Shown here: positions 1-5,208 of the stretch, piece by piece
How the letters are laid out: each line of letters begins with the position of its first letter
Position numbering within the stretch: the first letter of the stretch is position 1
Assembly: GCA_903835865.1 (NCBI GenBank)
Contig: CAILON010000382.1
Coordinates: 1-5,208, forward strand
DNA: 5,208 nucleotides
Reading direction: 5' to 3'
Source: an uncultured beta proteobacterium
GTDB taxonomy: Bacteria; Pseudomonadota; Gammaproteobacteria; Burkholderiales; Burkholderiaceae
The notes under the pieces: generated by a model
Seen by the model: the letters and a program-made list of their open reading frames with translations, nothing else
The model's database searches: none
What the model was told of the DNA's origin: nothing
Position numbers and translations under genes: made by a program

Positions 1-1628
1 ATCCCGCTCTAGAGCGTCGCTTCCAAAAAGTAATGGTTGAAGAGCCTAGTGTTGAAGCAACTATTGCAATCTTGCGTGGCTTGCAAGAGCGCTATGAGTT
101 GCATCACGGTATTGAGATTACCGATCCAGCAATCGTGGCCGCGGCTGAGTTATCGCATCGCTACATCACGGATCGATTCTTGCCAGATAAGGCGATTGAT
201 TTGATTGACGAGGCTGGCTCGCGCATTCGAATGGAAATTGACTCAAAGCCTGAGGTAATGGATAAATTAGAGCGTCGTCTCATTCAGTTAAAGATTGAGC
301 GTGAAGCTGTTAAAAAAGAGAAAGACGAAGCCTCGCAAAAACGTTTGGGGCTGATTGAGGATGAGATCAAGCGTCTTGGCGCTGAATATGCTGACTTAGA
401 GGAAATTTGGAAAGCAGAGAAGGGTGCTGTATTGGGCGCTGCCAATCTGAAAGAAGAAATTGAAAAAGTTCGTGCAGATATTATAAAACTGCAACGCGAA
501 GGAAAATTAGAGCAGGTTGCTGAACTGCAGTATGGCAAGCTGCCTGAGTTAGAGGCAAAGCTCAAGTCTGCAGCAGCAGCAGAAGCCAAGGGCAATAAAG
601 ACGGTGTCGTCAAGAACAAGCTCTTACGTACACAAGTCGGCGCAGAAGAGATTGCTGAGGTAGTTTCTCGTGCAACCGGTATTCCGGTATCTAAGATGAT
701 GCAAGGTGAGCGCGATAAGTTGCTCAAAATGGAAGAGTTATTGCATAAGCGTGTTGTTGGTCAGGAAGAGGCTATTCGTGCAGTATCAGATGCCATTCGT
801 CGCTCCCGCGCTGGTTTAGCTGAGGAGAATCGTCCCTACGGTTCATTCTTATTCTTAGGGCCTACAGGCGTTGGTAAGACAGAGCTTTGTAAAGCGTTGG
901 CTGGATTCTTATTTGATAGCGAAGATCACCTTATTCGAATTGATATGAGTGAGTTCATGGAGAAGCATAGTGTTGCTCGTTTGATTGGCGCGCCTCCAGG
1001 GTATGTGGGTTACGAAGAAGGTGGCTATTTAACTGAAAAAGTGCGTCGCCATCCATACAGTGTGATTCTCTTTGATGAGATCGAAAAAGCACACCCAGAT
1101 GTCTTCAATGTACTCTTGCAAGTATTGGACGATGGCCGCTTGACCGATGGTCAAGGTCGTACAGTTGACTTTAAAAATACGGTGATTGTGATGACTAGCA
1201 ATATCGGATCACATTTAATTCAGTCTATGAACGATAAGAAGCAGTCTGAGATCAAAGAAGCAGTGTTTGAAGAGTTGAAGAATCACTTCCGTCCGGAGTT
1301 CTTAAACCGAATCGATGAGATTGTGGTCTTCCATGGCTTGGATAAAGGCAATATCGCTAATATCGCCAAGATCTTACTCAAGAACCTATCGGAGCGAATG
1401 GCAAAAGTGGACATGCAACTTGAGGTTAGTGATGCTGCCTTGAATAAGATTGCTGAGGTAGGGTTCGATCCTGTCTTTGGTGCTCGCCCTCTTAAGCGGG
1501 CAATTCAGCAATATATTGAGAACCCAGTATCCAAAATGATCCTAGAGGGTAAATTTGGTCCGCAGGACGTGGTTCCAGTAGATGTGGATAAAAAAGGTGA
1601 CTTTAGCTTCACTCGCCAAATCCATTAA
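1..1628 (+). CDS. clpB: ATP-dependent chaperone/disaggregase ClpB, C-terminal part (5' end outside window)
   Basis: ClpB is a cytoplasmic hexameric AAA+ disaggregase that works with DnaK/DnaJ/GrpE to thread aggregated proteins through its pore. The frame is open from base 3, so the ATG at 33 is an internal Met and not the start. About 541 codons are present. By comparison with E. coli ClpB (857 aa), roughly 325 N-terminal residues are missing: the N-domain and most of the first ATPase domain. The window opens at the ERRF segment (bases 12-23), which carries the first-domain arginine fingers. Numbering from Met33, residues ~72-200 form the charged coiled-coil middle domain that docks DnaK, including ELQYGK (164-169). 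The second ATPase domain has Walker A GPTGVGKT (276-283), pore loop GYVGY (323-327), Walker B VILFDE (344-349), sensor-1 TSN (388-390), arginine finger NR (425-426) and sensor-2 GAR (483-485). All key residues are intact. Four GCA codons in a row (570-581) give an Ala run at the end of the middle domain. The promoter, usually heat-shock controlled in the family, lies outside the window. Confidence 0.97.
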   Translation, partial: PALERRFQKVMVEEPSVEATIAILRGLQERYELHHGIEITDPAIVAAAELSHRYITDRFLPDKAIDLIDEAGSRIRMEIDSKPEVMDKLERRLIQLKIEREAVKKEKDEASQKRLGLIEDEIKRLGAEYADLEEIWKAEKGAVLGAANLKEEIEKVRADIIKLQREGKLEQVAELQYGKLPELEAKLKSAAAAEAKGNKDGVVKNKLLRTQVGAEEIAEVVSRATGIPVSKMMQGERDKLLKMEELLHKRVVGQEEAIRAVSDAIRRSRAGLAEENRPYGSFLFLGPTGVGKTELCKALAGFLFDSEDHLIRIDMSEFMEKHSVARLIGAPPGYVGYEEGGYLTEKVRRHPYSVILFDEIEKAHPDVFNVLLQVLDDGRLTDGQGRTVDFKNTVIVMTSNIGSHLIQSMNDKKQSEIKEAVFEELKNHFRPEFLNRIDEIVVFHGLDKGNIANIAKILLKNLSERMAKVDMQLEVSDAALNKIAEVGFDPVFGARPLKRAIQQYIENPVSKMILEGKFGPQDVVPVDVDKKGDFSFTRQIH

Positions 1629-1653
1629 TCTTTTGTAGCACTGCAGCAAATAA

Positions 1654-1669
1654 GCAGGAATTTTCCTGC
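1654..1669 (+). other. small hairpin between clpB and the transporter gene
   Basis: GCAGGA and TCCTGC form a perfect 6-bp stem around ATTT (the 16 bases are fully palindromic). It begins 26 bases after the clpB stop and ends 18 bases before the transporter ATG. No run of T follows, so it is not a convincing intrinsic terminator. It could be a weak or factor-dependent stop, a 3'-end stabiliser for clpB mRNA, or chance. Because no clear terminator separates the two genes, read-through from clpB into the transporter is possible. Confidence 0.35.
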
Positions 1670-1686
1670 GCCAGTAAACTCGGTAC

Positions 1687-2922
1687 ATGACTGTTGCGCT
1701 TAATAGACGTGCCAGTGATGTCCGGGTTATTGGTTTGATTAGCCTGGCTCACGGTAGCTCCCATTTTTTTCATTTAATTCTTCCTTCCATGTTTCCATGG
1801 CTGAAGGATGCATTTGCGCTAAGTTATGCAGAGCTTGGTTTGTTGATGTCTGTTTTCTTTGTGGTGTCATGCATGGCGCAGGCTTCCTCAGGTTTTTTGG
1901 TTGATCGCATTGGAGCTAGACCAGTGTTGTTTGCTGGAGTTGGCCTGCTGGCTTTAGCTGCACTCACCTACTCTCAAAGCAATGGTTATGCGATGTTGGT
2001 CTTGGGCGCCGTCATTGCTGGTTGCGGTAATGGCATCTTTCACCCAGTAGATTTCACATTAATTAATCATAAAGTCTCTACGCCTAATTTACCTTATGCG
2101 TATTCAATGCATGGGGTTACTGGTTATCTGGGATGGGCGGCAGCGCCTGCTTTCATGGTAGGTATTGCTGAGCTTTCGGATTGGCGCATTGCTTTCTTAT
2201 CAGCATCTTTATTGGAGGCATTAGTTTTATTCATACTCTGGATAAATCGAAGCAAGTTAATTGATAATGTTCACGAGCGTCGCGCTGAAAGCCATGCTGA
2301 CGCTCAAGCCGCCAATCCTGGGGGCACTCCAGAAAGTGCGTTTGCGTTCTTAAAGTTACCCGCAGTATGGTTATGCTGGATGTTCTTTTTCTTCAGCATG
2401 GCTGCCACATCGAGTTTGCAATCATTTGCTCCTACTGCTCTCTTTGATATTTATGGGGTTGCCATTAGCGTTGGAAGTTATTACATAACAATATTAGCCT
2501 TAGGAAGCGCGGTTGGAGTTTTATTCGGCGGCTATTTAGCCGCAAAGCTAAAGGCTCCAGACAAGATTGTTTCTTCTAGTCTCACATTAACGATTCTGAT
2601 GTGCTTACTACTTGCCAGTGGATTTATTCCAGCTAATATTATTCCAATCCTTTTTTGTGCAATCGGATTTGGCTATGGTGCATTGGCGCCGTCACGCGAT
2701 CTCTTGGTTAAGCAGGTTACACCCAAAGGAGTCTCGGGACGGGTGTATGGCATTGTTTACTCCGGGATAGATCTTGGTGCGGCAGTGGGTCCATTTATCT
2801 TTGGGTTTTTTATGGACGCCGGTTTACCTAAGGCGCTGTTTTTCGGTATTGCCCTCTTCCAGTTAATGATTATTCCAACCGTAATACAGGTGTCTTCAAA
2901 GACTATGACTAAAGCGGCTTAA
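1687..2922 (+). CDS. MFS transporter, Fsr-like branch (substrate unknown)
   Basis: This is a complete 411-residue inner-membrane protein of the major facilitator superfamily, a normal length for a 12-helix secondary transporter. Hydrophobic segments are spread evenly on both sides of a polar central loop (about residues 188-218, with ERRAESHADAQ), as expected for the 6+6 arrangement. The loop after helix 2 carries the signature motif A, GFLVDRIGARP (69-79). A degenerate second copy, GGYLAAKLKAPDK, is at 281-293. N-terminal features such as ISLAHGSSHF (18-27) and the GNGIFHP segment (114-120) resemble the fosmidomycin-resistance protein Fsr. A conserved-looking APSRDLL is at 334-340. The ATG at 1687 is the first start after an in-frame TAA at 1675. 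No Shine-Dalgarno sequence precedes it, so translation is probably weak, coupled or leaderless. The gene lies 58 bases after clpB and 281 before aceA, neither of which reveals a substrate. The export direction known for Fsr should not be assumed here. Family confident, substrate unknown. Confidence 0.85.
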   Translation: MTVALNRRASDVRVIGLISLAHGSSHFFHLILPSMFPWLKDAFALSYAELGLLMSVFFVVSCMAQASSGFLVDRIGARPVLFAGVGLLALAALTYSQSNGYAMLVLGAVIAGCGNGIFHPVDFTLINHKVSTPNLPYAYSMHGVTGYLGWAAAPAFMVGIAELSDWRIAFLSASLLEALVLFILWINRSKLIDNVHERRAESHADAQAANPGGTPESAFAFLKLPAVWLCWMFFFFSMAATSSLQSFAPTALFDIYGVAISVGSYYITILALGSAVGVLFGGYLAAKLKAPDKIVSSSLTLTILMCLLLASGFIPANIIPILFCAIGFGYGALAPSRDLLVKQVTPKGVSGRVYGIVYSGIDLGAAVGPFIFGFFMDAGLPKALFFGIALFQLMIIPTVIQVSSKTMTKAA

Positions 2923-2936
2923 TTGTCATCGGTTAT

Positions 2937-2951
2937 TTTCACAATGTGAAA
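2937..2951. promoter_or_regulatory. perfect 15-bp palindrome, candidate operator
   Basis: TTTCACAATGTGAAA is a perfect dyad: 7-bp half-sites TTTCACA/TGTGAAA around one central base. It begins 14 bases after the transporter stop and ends 252 bases before the aceA ATG. Its length and symmetry fit binding by a dimeric helix-turn-helix regulator. E. coli IclR, which controls the glyoxylate operon, also binds a palindrome of about 15 bp, but the half-site sequence differs, so I do not assign a regulator. As RNA it could form only a short stem with no U-tract, so it is a poor terminator. The distance from aceA is large for a simple repressor site. Confidence 0.45.
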
Positions 2952-3010
2952 CGTCATTTCCCTGCGTAAAATGCGGTGCAACATTTCATCTTCATTGCCA
3001 TTCCAAGAAG

Positions 3011-3051
3011 TGACTTTAGTTATCATATTATGGTATTAACTATTTAAGTCA
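3011..3051. repeat. interrupted inverted repeat (12-bp arms, 3-nt bulge) upstream of aceA
   Basis: TGACTT plus TAGTTA (3011-3022) is repeated in inverted order as TAACTA (3037-3042) and AAGTCA (3046-3051). All 12 bases pair, with an extra TTT (3043-3045) bulging on the right arm and a 14-base loop between the arms. It could be a two-part protein-binding site or a stem-loop at the 3' end of the transporter transcript. It is AT-rich and no clean T-tract follows, so intrinsic termination is doubtful. The surrounding DNA is very AT-rich, which raises the odds of chance pairing. Confidence 0.35.
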
Positions 3052-3097
3052 TTGATTTTAAATAATAAAATAATTTCATAAATACTGTAAATTTCTC

Positions 3098-3125
3098 TTG
3101 CTTGGTTTTTTGAACTCTCTACACT
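3098..3125 (+). promoter_or_regulatory. tentative aceA promoter
   Basis: TTGCTT (3098-3103) and TACACT (3120-3125) are separated by 16 bases and match the sigma-70 boxes at about 4 of 6 positions each. The predicted start is near 3132, giving a leader of about 70 bases. A competing -10 is TATAAG (3130-3135), but its best -35 (TTGAAC, 3110-3115) is only 14 bases away. The AT-rich stretch just upstream (about 3055-3095) could act as an UP element. The exact boxes are uncertain, but a promoter in this part of the gap is likely, because aceA needs one and nothing else in the gap looks better. Confidence 0.4.
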
Positions 3126-3158
3126 CTTATATAAGACATAAGACTTGAATTGGTCTTA
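3125..3158. promoter_or_regulatory. cluster of four TAAGA/TCTTA half-sites, candidate aceA operator
   Basis: The perfect 12-bp palindrome TCTTATATAAGA (3125-3136) is immediately followed by a second ATAAGAC (3138-3144), making a 7-bp tandem repeat with ATAAGAC at 3131-3137. A third, inverted copy GTCTTA (3153-3158) pairs with TAAGAC (3139-3144) across 8 bases. Four half-sites therefore lie within 34 bases. They overlap the predicted -10/transcription start and sit 46-79 bases before the aceA ATG. This layout is typical of a repressor site occluding RNA polymerase, possibly bound cooperatively. The regulator cannot be named from the sequence. Confidence 0.6.
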
Positions 3159-3191
3159 AGGTTTTCAAAAATTGAAGTACTTGTTTAACTT

Positions 3192-3197
3192 AGGGAG
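3192..3197 (+). promoter_or_regulatory. strong Shine-Dalgarno site of aceA
   Basis: AGGGAG lies 6 bases before the ATG at 3204, within the A-rich, probably unstructured stretch GAAAAAC. This is the best ribosome-binding site of the complete genes here. It fixes the aceA start and suggests high translation. Confidence 0.85.
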
Positions 3198-3203
3198 AAA
3201 AAC

Positions 3204-4502
3204 ATGGCAGATCGCAAAGCAGAAATCGCAGCTATACAAAAAGATTGGGATACCAATCCACGTTGGAAGGGCATTACCCGCGGCTATACAGCGGAAGACG
3301 TTGTACGTCTCCGTGGCTCATTAAAGATTGAGCACACTTTGGCTAAGCATGGCGCAGAGAGACTTTGGGATTTGGTAAATAACGAAGCTTACGTAAATTG
3401 CTTGGGCGCATTGACTGGCGGTCAAGCCATGCAACAAGTAAAAGCTGGTGTACAAGCGATTTACTTATCAGGTTGGCAAGTTGCCGCTGATGGTAACTCA
3501 TATGCAGCAATGTATCCGGACCAATCTTTATATCCAGTAGATTCAGTACCTAAGATGGTTGAGCGCATTAACAACACATTCCAACGCGCTGATGAAATTC
3601 AAACAGCAAAAGGTATCAACAAAGGCGATGCAGGCTATATCGAGTATTTCGCGCCAATCGTTGCTGATGCTGAGGCTGGTTTTGGTGGTGTATTGAATGC
3701 ATTTGAATTAAGCAAGGCCTTGATCAAGCAAGGGGCGGCTGGCGTTCACTTTGAAGATCAGTTGTCTTCTGTTAAGAAGTGCGGTCACTTGGGTGGCAAA
3801 GTGTTGTTGCCTACAGCTGAGTCAGTTCAGAAGTTAATTTCTGCACGTTTGGCTGCTGATGTGATGGGTGTTTCAACCATTATTTTGGCTCGCACAGATG
3901 CTGAAGCTGCTGATTTGTTGACATCTGACTACGATGAAAACGACAAACCATTCTTGACGGGCGAGCGCACACCAGAAGGCTTCTACAAGACTCGTAAGGG
4001 CTTGGATCAGGCAATCTCACGTGGCTTGGCTTACGCTGCATACGCTGATATGGTTTGGTGTGAAACAGGTACACCTGACCTTGAGTTTGCTCGTCAGTTT
4101 GCTGAAGCAATTCGCGCGAAGTTCCCAGGAAAAATGTTGGCTTACAACTGCTCACCCTCTTTCAACTGGAAGAAAAACTTGGATGATGCAACTATTGCCA
4201 AGTTCCAACGCGAATTAGGTGCAATGGGTTACAAGTATCAATTTATTACTTTGGCTGGTATTCACTCTATGTGGTACAACATGTTCGACTTGGCGCAAGA
4301 CTACATGCAACGCGGTATGACTGCATACATCGAGAAAGTACAAGAGCCAGAATTTGCAGCACGTGATCGTGGATACACCTTCGTTTCACACCAGCAAGAA
4401 GTTGGAACTGGTTACTTTGATGATGTCACTACCGTTATTCAGGGTGGTAAGTCTTCAGTAACTGCATTGACTGGTTCTACCGAAGAAGAGCAGTTTCACT
4501 AA
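3204..4502 (+). CDS. aceA: isocitrate lyase
   Basis: Isocitrate lyase splits isocitrate into glyoxylate and succinate in the cytoplasm. It is the first step of the glyoxylate bypass, which permits growth on acetate, fatty acids and other C2 sources. The 432-residue product aligns nearly end to end with E. coli AceA (434 aa). Visible elements are [10 protein letters not shown] (89-98), the metal-site segment ADAEAGFGG (154-162, acidic Asp155), HFEDQ (182-186), the catalytic loop KKCGH (191-195) with general-acid Cys193, ARTDA (229-233), NCSPSFNW (315-322) and TLAGIHSMW (349-357). The C-terminal [12 protein letters not shown] lid matches the family. All key residues are present, so an active tetrameric enzyme is expected. 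KKCGH distinguishes it from methylisocitrate lyase (PrpB), which is shorter and has a different loop. The start is fixed by AGGGAG 6 bases upstream. An upstream half-site cluster and a strong downstream terminator make it a single-gene unit. Malate synthase and an AceK kinase are not adjacent, unlike the E. coli aceBAK operon. Confidence 0.98.
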   Translation: MADRKAEIAAIQKDWDTNPRWKGITRGYTAEDVVRLRGSLKIEHTLAKHGAERLWDLVNNEAYVNCLGALTGGQAMQQVKAGVQAIYLSGWQVAADGNSYAAMYPDQSLYPVDSVPKMVERINNTFQRADEIQTAKGINKGDAGYIEYFAPIVADAEAGFGGVLNAFELSKALIKQGAAGVHFEDQLSSVKKCGHLGGKVLLPTAESVQKLISARLAADVMGVSTIILARTDAEAADLLTSDYDENDKPFLTGERTPEGFYKTRKGLDQAISRGLAYAAYADMVWCETGTPDLEFARQFAEAIRAKFPGKMLAYNCSPSFNWKKNLDDATIAKFQRELGAMGYKYQFITLAGIHSMWYNMFDLAQDYMQRGMTAYIEKVQEPEFAARDRGYTFVSHQQEVGTGYFDDVTTVIQGGKSSVTALTGSTEEEQFH

Positions 4503-4528
4503 TTAGAATCCCTAAGTAGTCTGTAGTA

Positions 4529-4547
4529 GCAGTAGTACCTATACTGC
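4529..4547 (+). other. small hairpin between the aceA stop and its terminator
   Basis: GCAGTA (4529-4534) and TACTGC (4542-4547) pair perfectly around a 7-base loop, two bases before the main terminator stem. It lies in a stretch of repeated AGTAGT-like triplets (4515-4537). There is no T-tract of its own. It may shield the aceA mRNA 3' end from exonucleases, or be chance. Confidence 0.3.
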
Positions 4548-4549
4548 CG

Positions 4550-4597
4550 CGGCATCTAAATAACCTCACAAGGGTGACTTAGATGCCGTTTTCGTTT
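4550..4597 (+). terminator. intrinsic terminator of aceA
   Basis: CGGCATCTAA (4550-4559) pairs perfectly with TTAGATGCCG (4579-4588) in a 10-bp stem. After a small internal loop, ACC (4563-4565) and GGT (4573-4575) can extend it. TTTTCGTTT follows directly (4589-4597). The stem, GC-rich base and T-tract make a textbook Rho-independent terminator 47 bases after the aceA stop. Confidence 0.92.
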
Positions 4598-4602
4598 ACA
4601 TT
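4574..4602 (+). promoter_or_regulatory. tentative promoter for the HIT gene, overlapping the aceA terminator
   Basis: GTGACT (4574-4579) and TACATT (4597-4602) are separated by exactly 17 bases, and each matches the sigma-70 consensus at 4 of 6 positions. The expected start falls about 7 bases after the -10, at or next to the A of the ATG at 4609. That would give a leaderless message, which fits the lack of any Shine-Dalgarno sequence. The -35 lies inside the terminator hairpin. Confidence 0.4.
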
Positions 4603-4608
4603 CATCAG

Positions 4609-5046
4609 ATGGAAAATTGCGTACTTTGTGCTGATCTAAAGCCTAATGAGGGCGAGTTGGTATGGCGCGGCGATGACTGCAGGGTTATCCTGGTGAGCGA
4701 CGATGATCTGCCCGGGTTTTGCCGTGTGATTTGGAATCGCCATCAGGCCGATATGACTGAGCTCAGTCATGGTGAGCGAGAGCATTTAATGGGCTTGGTA
4801 TTTTTAGTAGAAGAGGCTGTTCGTGATGTGATGCAGCCTTCCAAAGTAAATCTCGCTGCTCTTGGCAATATGGTTCCTCATATTCATTGGCACGTGATTC
4901 CTCGCTTTAAGGACGATGCATTCTTTCCTGGGTCCATCTGGTCAGTCAGAACTCAAGAAACTTCCCCAGCGATTCTTACTGAACGGCGCAAAGCTGCGTT
5001 AGACCTTCCCGATGTTATTCGAGGGTTGATTTCTCGGTTATATTAG
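4609..5046 (+). CDS. HIT-family nucleotide hydrolase/transferase-like protein
   Basis: This is a complete 145-residue cytoplasmic protein of the histidine-triad superfamily, at the usual size for small bacterial members. The diagnostic HIHWHVI (91-97, bases 4879-4899) fits HxHxHxx. His93 is the expected nucleophile that forms a nucleotidyl-histidine intermediate. Family members cleave dinucleoside polyphosphates such as Ap4A, nucleoside phosphoramidates or related nucleotides, but which substrate applies cannot be told here. The N-terminus has CVLC (Cys4, Cys7), resembling the zinc CxxC of several bacterial HIT proteins, with His45 and the triad as possible further ligands. The ATG at 4609 is the only conventional start after an in-frame TAA at 4561, and it places CxxC where the family has it. 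No Shine-Dalgarno sequence precedes it. The T-tract of the aceA terminator ends only 11 bases upstream, so the gene needs its own promoter or read-through. It ends in tandem TAG TAG. Family confident, specificity unknown. Confidence 0.9.
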   Translation: MENCVLCADLKPNEGELVWRGDDCRVILVSDDDLPGFCRVIWNRHQADMTELSHGEREHLMGLVFLVEEAVRDVMQPSKVNLAALGNMVPHIHWHVIPRFKDDAFFPGSIWSVRTQETSPAILTERRKAALDLPDVIRGLISRLY

Positions 5047-5110
5047 TAGCCATAAGAGAAATTAATAGACGTTTTATACATTCTTTATCAATATTTGTTA
5101 GGAGATCCAA

Positions 5111-5208
5111 ATGAGTGATTGTTTATTGGGAAAATCAAAGCTATTGTCTTTGACTGTGTTGGGCTTTATGGCTATGACCGTCAATGCCCAAACTAAATGG
5201 GACCTGGC
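5111..5208 (+). CDS. exported protein N-terminus, possibly a TRAP-type solute-binding protein (3' end outside window)
   Basis: Only the first 32 codons plus two bases are present. The ATG at 5111 is preceded at 6 bases by AGGAG (5100-5104), a good Shine-Dalgarno site that fixes the start. The product opens with a Sec-type signal peptide: a lysine-containing N-region (MSDCLLGKSK), a hydrophobic core (LLSLTVLGFMAM) and a likely signal-peptidase I site after VNA (residues 24-26). The mature protein would begin QTKWDLA, so it is periplasmic. No lipobox Cys is present at the cleavage site, so a lipoprotein is unlikely. A mature start of this QTKWDL kind reminds me of DctP-family binding proteins of TRAP transporters for carboxylates in Burkholderiales, but seven residues cannot prove it. 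Other periplasmic binding proteins remain possible. It lies 64 bases after the HIT gene. The AT-rich gap has no terminator that I can see, and its promoter elements are unclear. Confidence 0.6.
   Translation, partial: MSDCLLGKSKLLSLTVLGFMAMTVNAQTKWDL

Noticed and set aside
5..16. 12-bp palindrome CGCTCTAGAGCG containing CTAG at the left edge
   Set aside because: It lies within the clpB coding sequence and reads as conserved residues of the arginine-finger region, so a regulatory role is unlikely.
570..581. Four GCA codons in a row as a possible slippage tract
   Set aside because: It is too short and not homopolymeric. It encodes an Ala run in a variable linker of ClpB and the frame is intact on both sides.
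284..727. Minus-strand open frame of 147 codons inside clpB
   Set aside because: It is antisense to the conserved middle domain of ClpB. Its Ser/Ala-rich product is what reverse reading of the coiled coil gives, and it has no recognisable domain.
33..1628. A 531-residue gene starting at the ATG at 33
   Set aside because: The frame is open to the window edge, and the upstream codons encode conserved ClpB residues (ALERRFQK). The Met is internal.
2923..3203. Possible small RNA or tRNA gene in the 281-base gap
   Set aside because: There is no cloverleaf, no GC-rich structured core and no terminator at the end of a plausible transcript. The gap is better explained as regulatory DNA for aceA.
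3880..4155. Minus-strand open frame of 91 codons inside aceA
   Set aside because: It is opposite highly conserved isocitrate lyase sequence, with no family resemblance and no ribosome-binding site of note.
4021..4218. Plus-strand open frame of 65 codons in another frame of aceA
   Set aside because: It is an out-of-frame shadow of aceA with no independent support.
4515..4537. AGTAGT-type triplet repeats after aceA as a possible microsatellite or CRISPR-like repeat
   Set aside because: The copies are only 5-6 bases, irregular and without spacers. This is simple low-complexity intergenic DNA.

Overview
The window is an ordinary-looking chromosomal stretch of moderate G+C (roughly mid-40s percent by eye). 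All recognisable genes are on the plus strand. The encoded proteins point to a betaproteobacterium of the Burkholderiales, and a small-genome freshwater Polynucleobacter-like organism is my best guess. That guess rests on protein style, base composition and an 'AQTKWDL'-type secreted protein start. It has not been tested by any search.

Layout, left to right. (1) The 3' two-thirds of clpB, the protein disaggregase, cut by the left edge (to 1628). (2) A 58-base gap with a small hairpin, then a complete 411-residue major facilitator transporter related in its N-terminal half to the fosmidomycin-resistance (Fsr) branch (1687-2922). (3) A 281-base AT-rich regulatory gap (2923-3203). It holds a perfect 15-bp palindrome, a long interrupted inverted repeat, and a cluster of TAAGA/TCTTA half-sites over the probable promoter of the next gene. 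(4) A complete isocitrate lyase gene, aceA (3204-4502), with a strong Shine-Dalgarno sequence and a strong intrinsic terminator (4550-4597). (5) A small HIT-family nucleotide hydrolase/transferase (4609-5046). Its ATG lies about a dozen bases past the terminator T-tract, has no Shine-Dalgarno sequence, and may be read from a leaderless mRNA. (6) The first 98 bases of a gene for an exported protein with a clear signal peptide (from 5111), possibly a TRAP-type solute-binding protein.

The genes do not form one pathway. ClpB is protein quality control. AceA is the first enzyme of the glyoxylate bypass for growth on acetate or fatty acids, and its partner malate synthase is not in the window. The transporter and the exported protein are probably for small-molecule uptake or efflux. 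Each gene looks like its own or a nearly own transcription unit, and aceA is the clearest single-gene unit. I see no mobile element, CRISPR array, RNA gene or phage gene. No undescribed multi-gene system is visible. The most interesting material is the regulatory DNA in front of aceA and the terminator/promoter overlap in front of the HIT gene.
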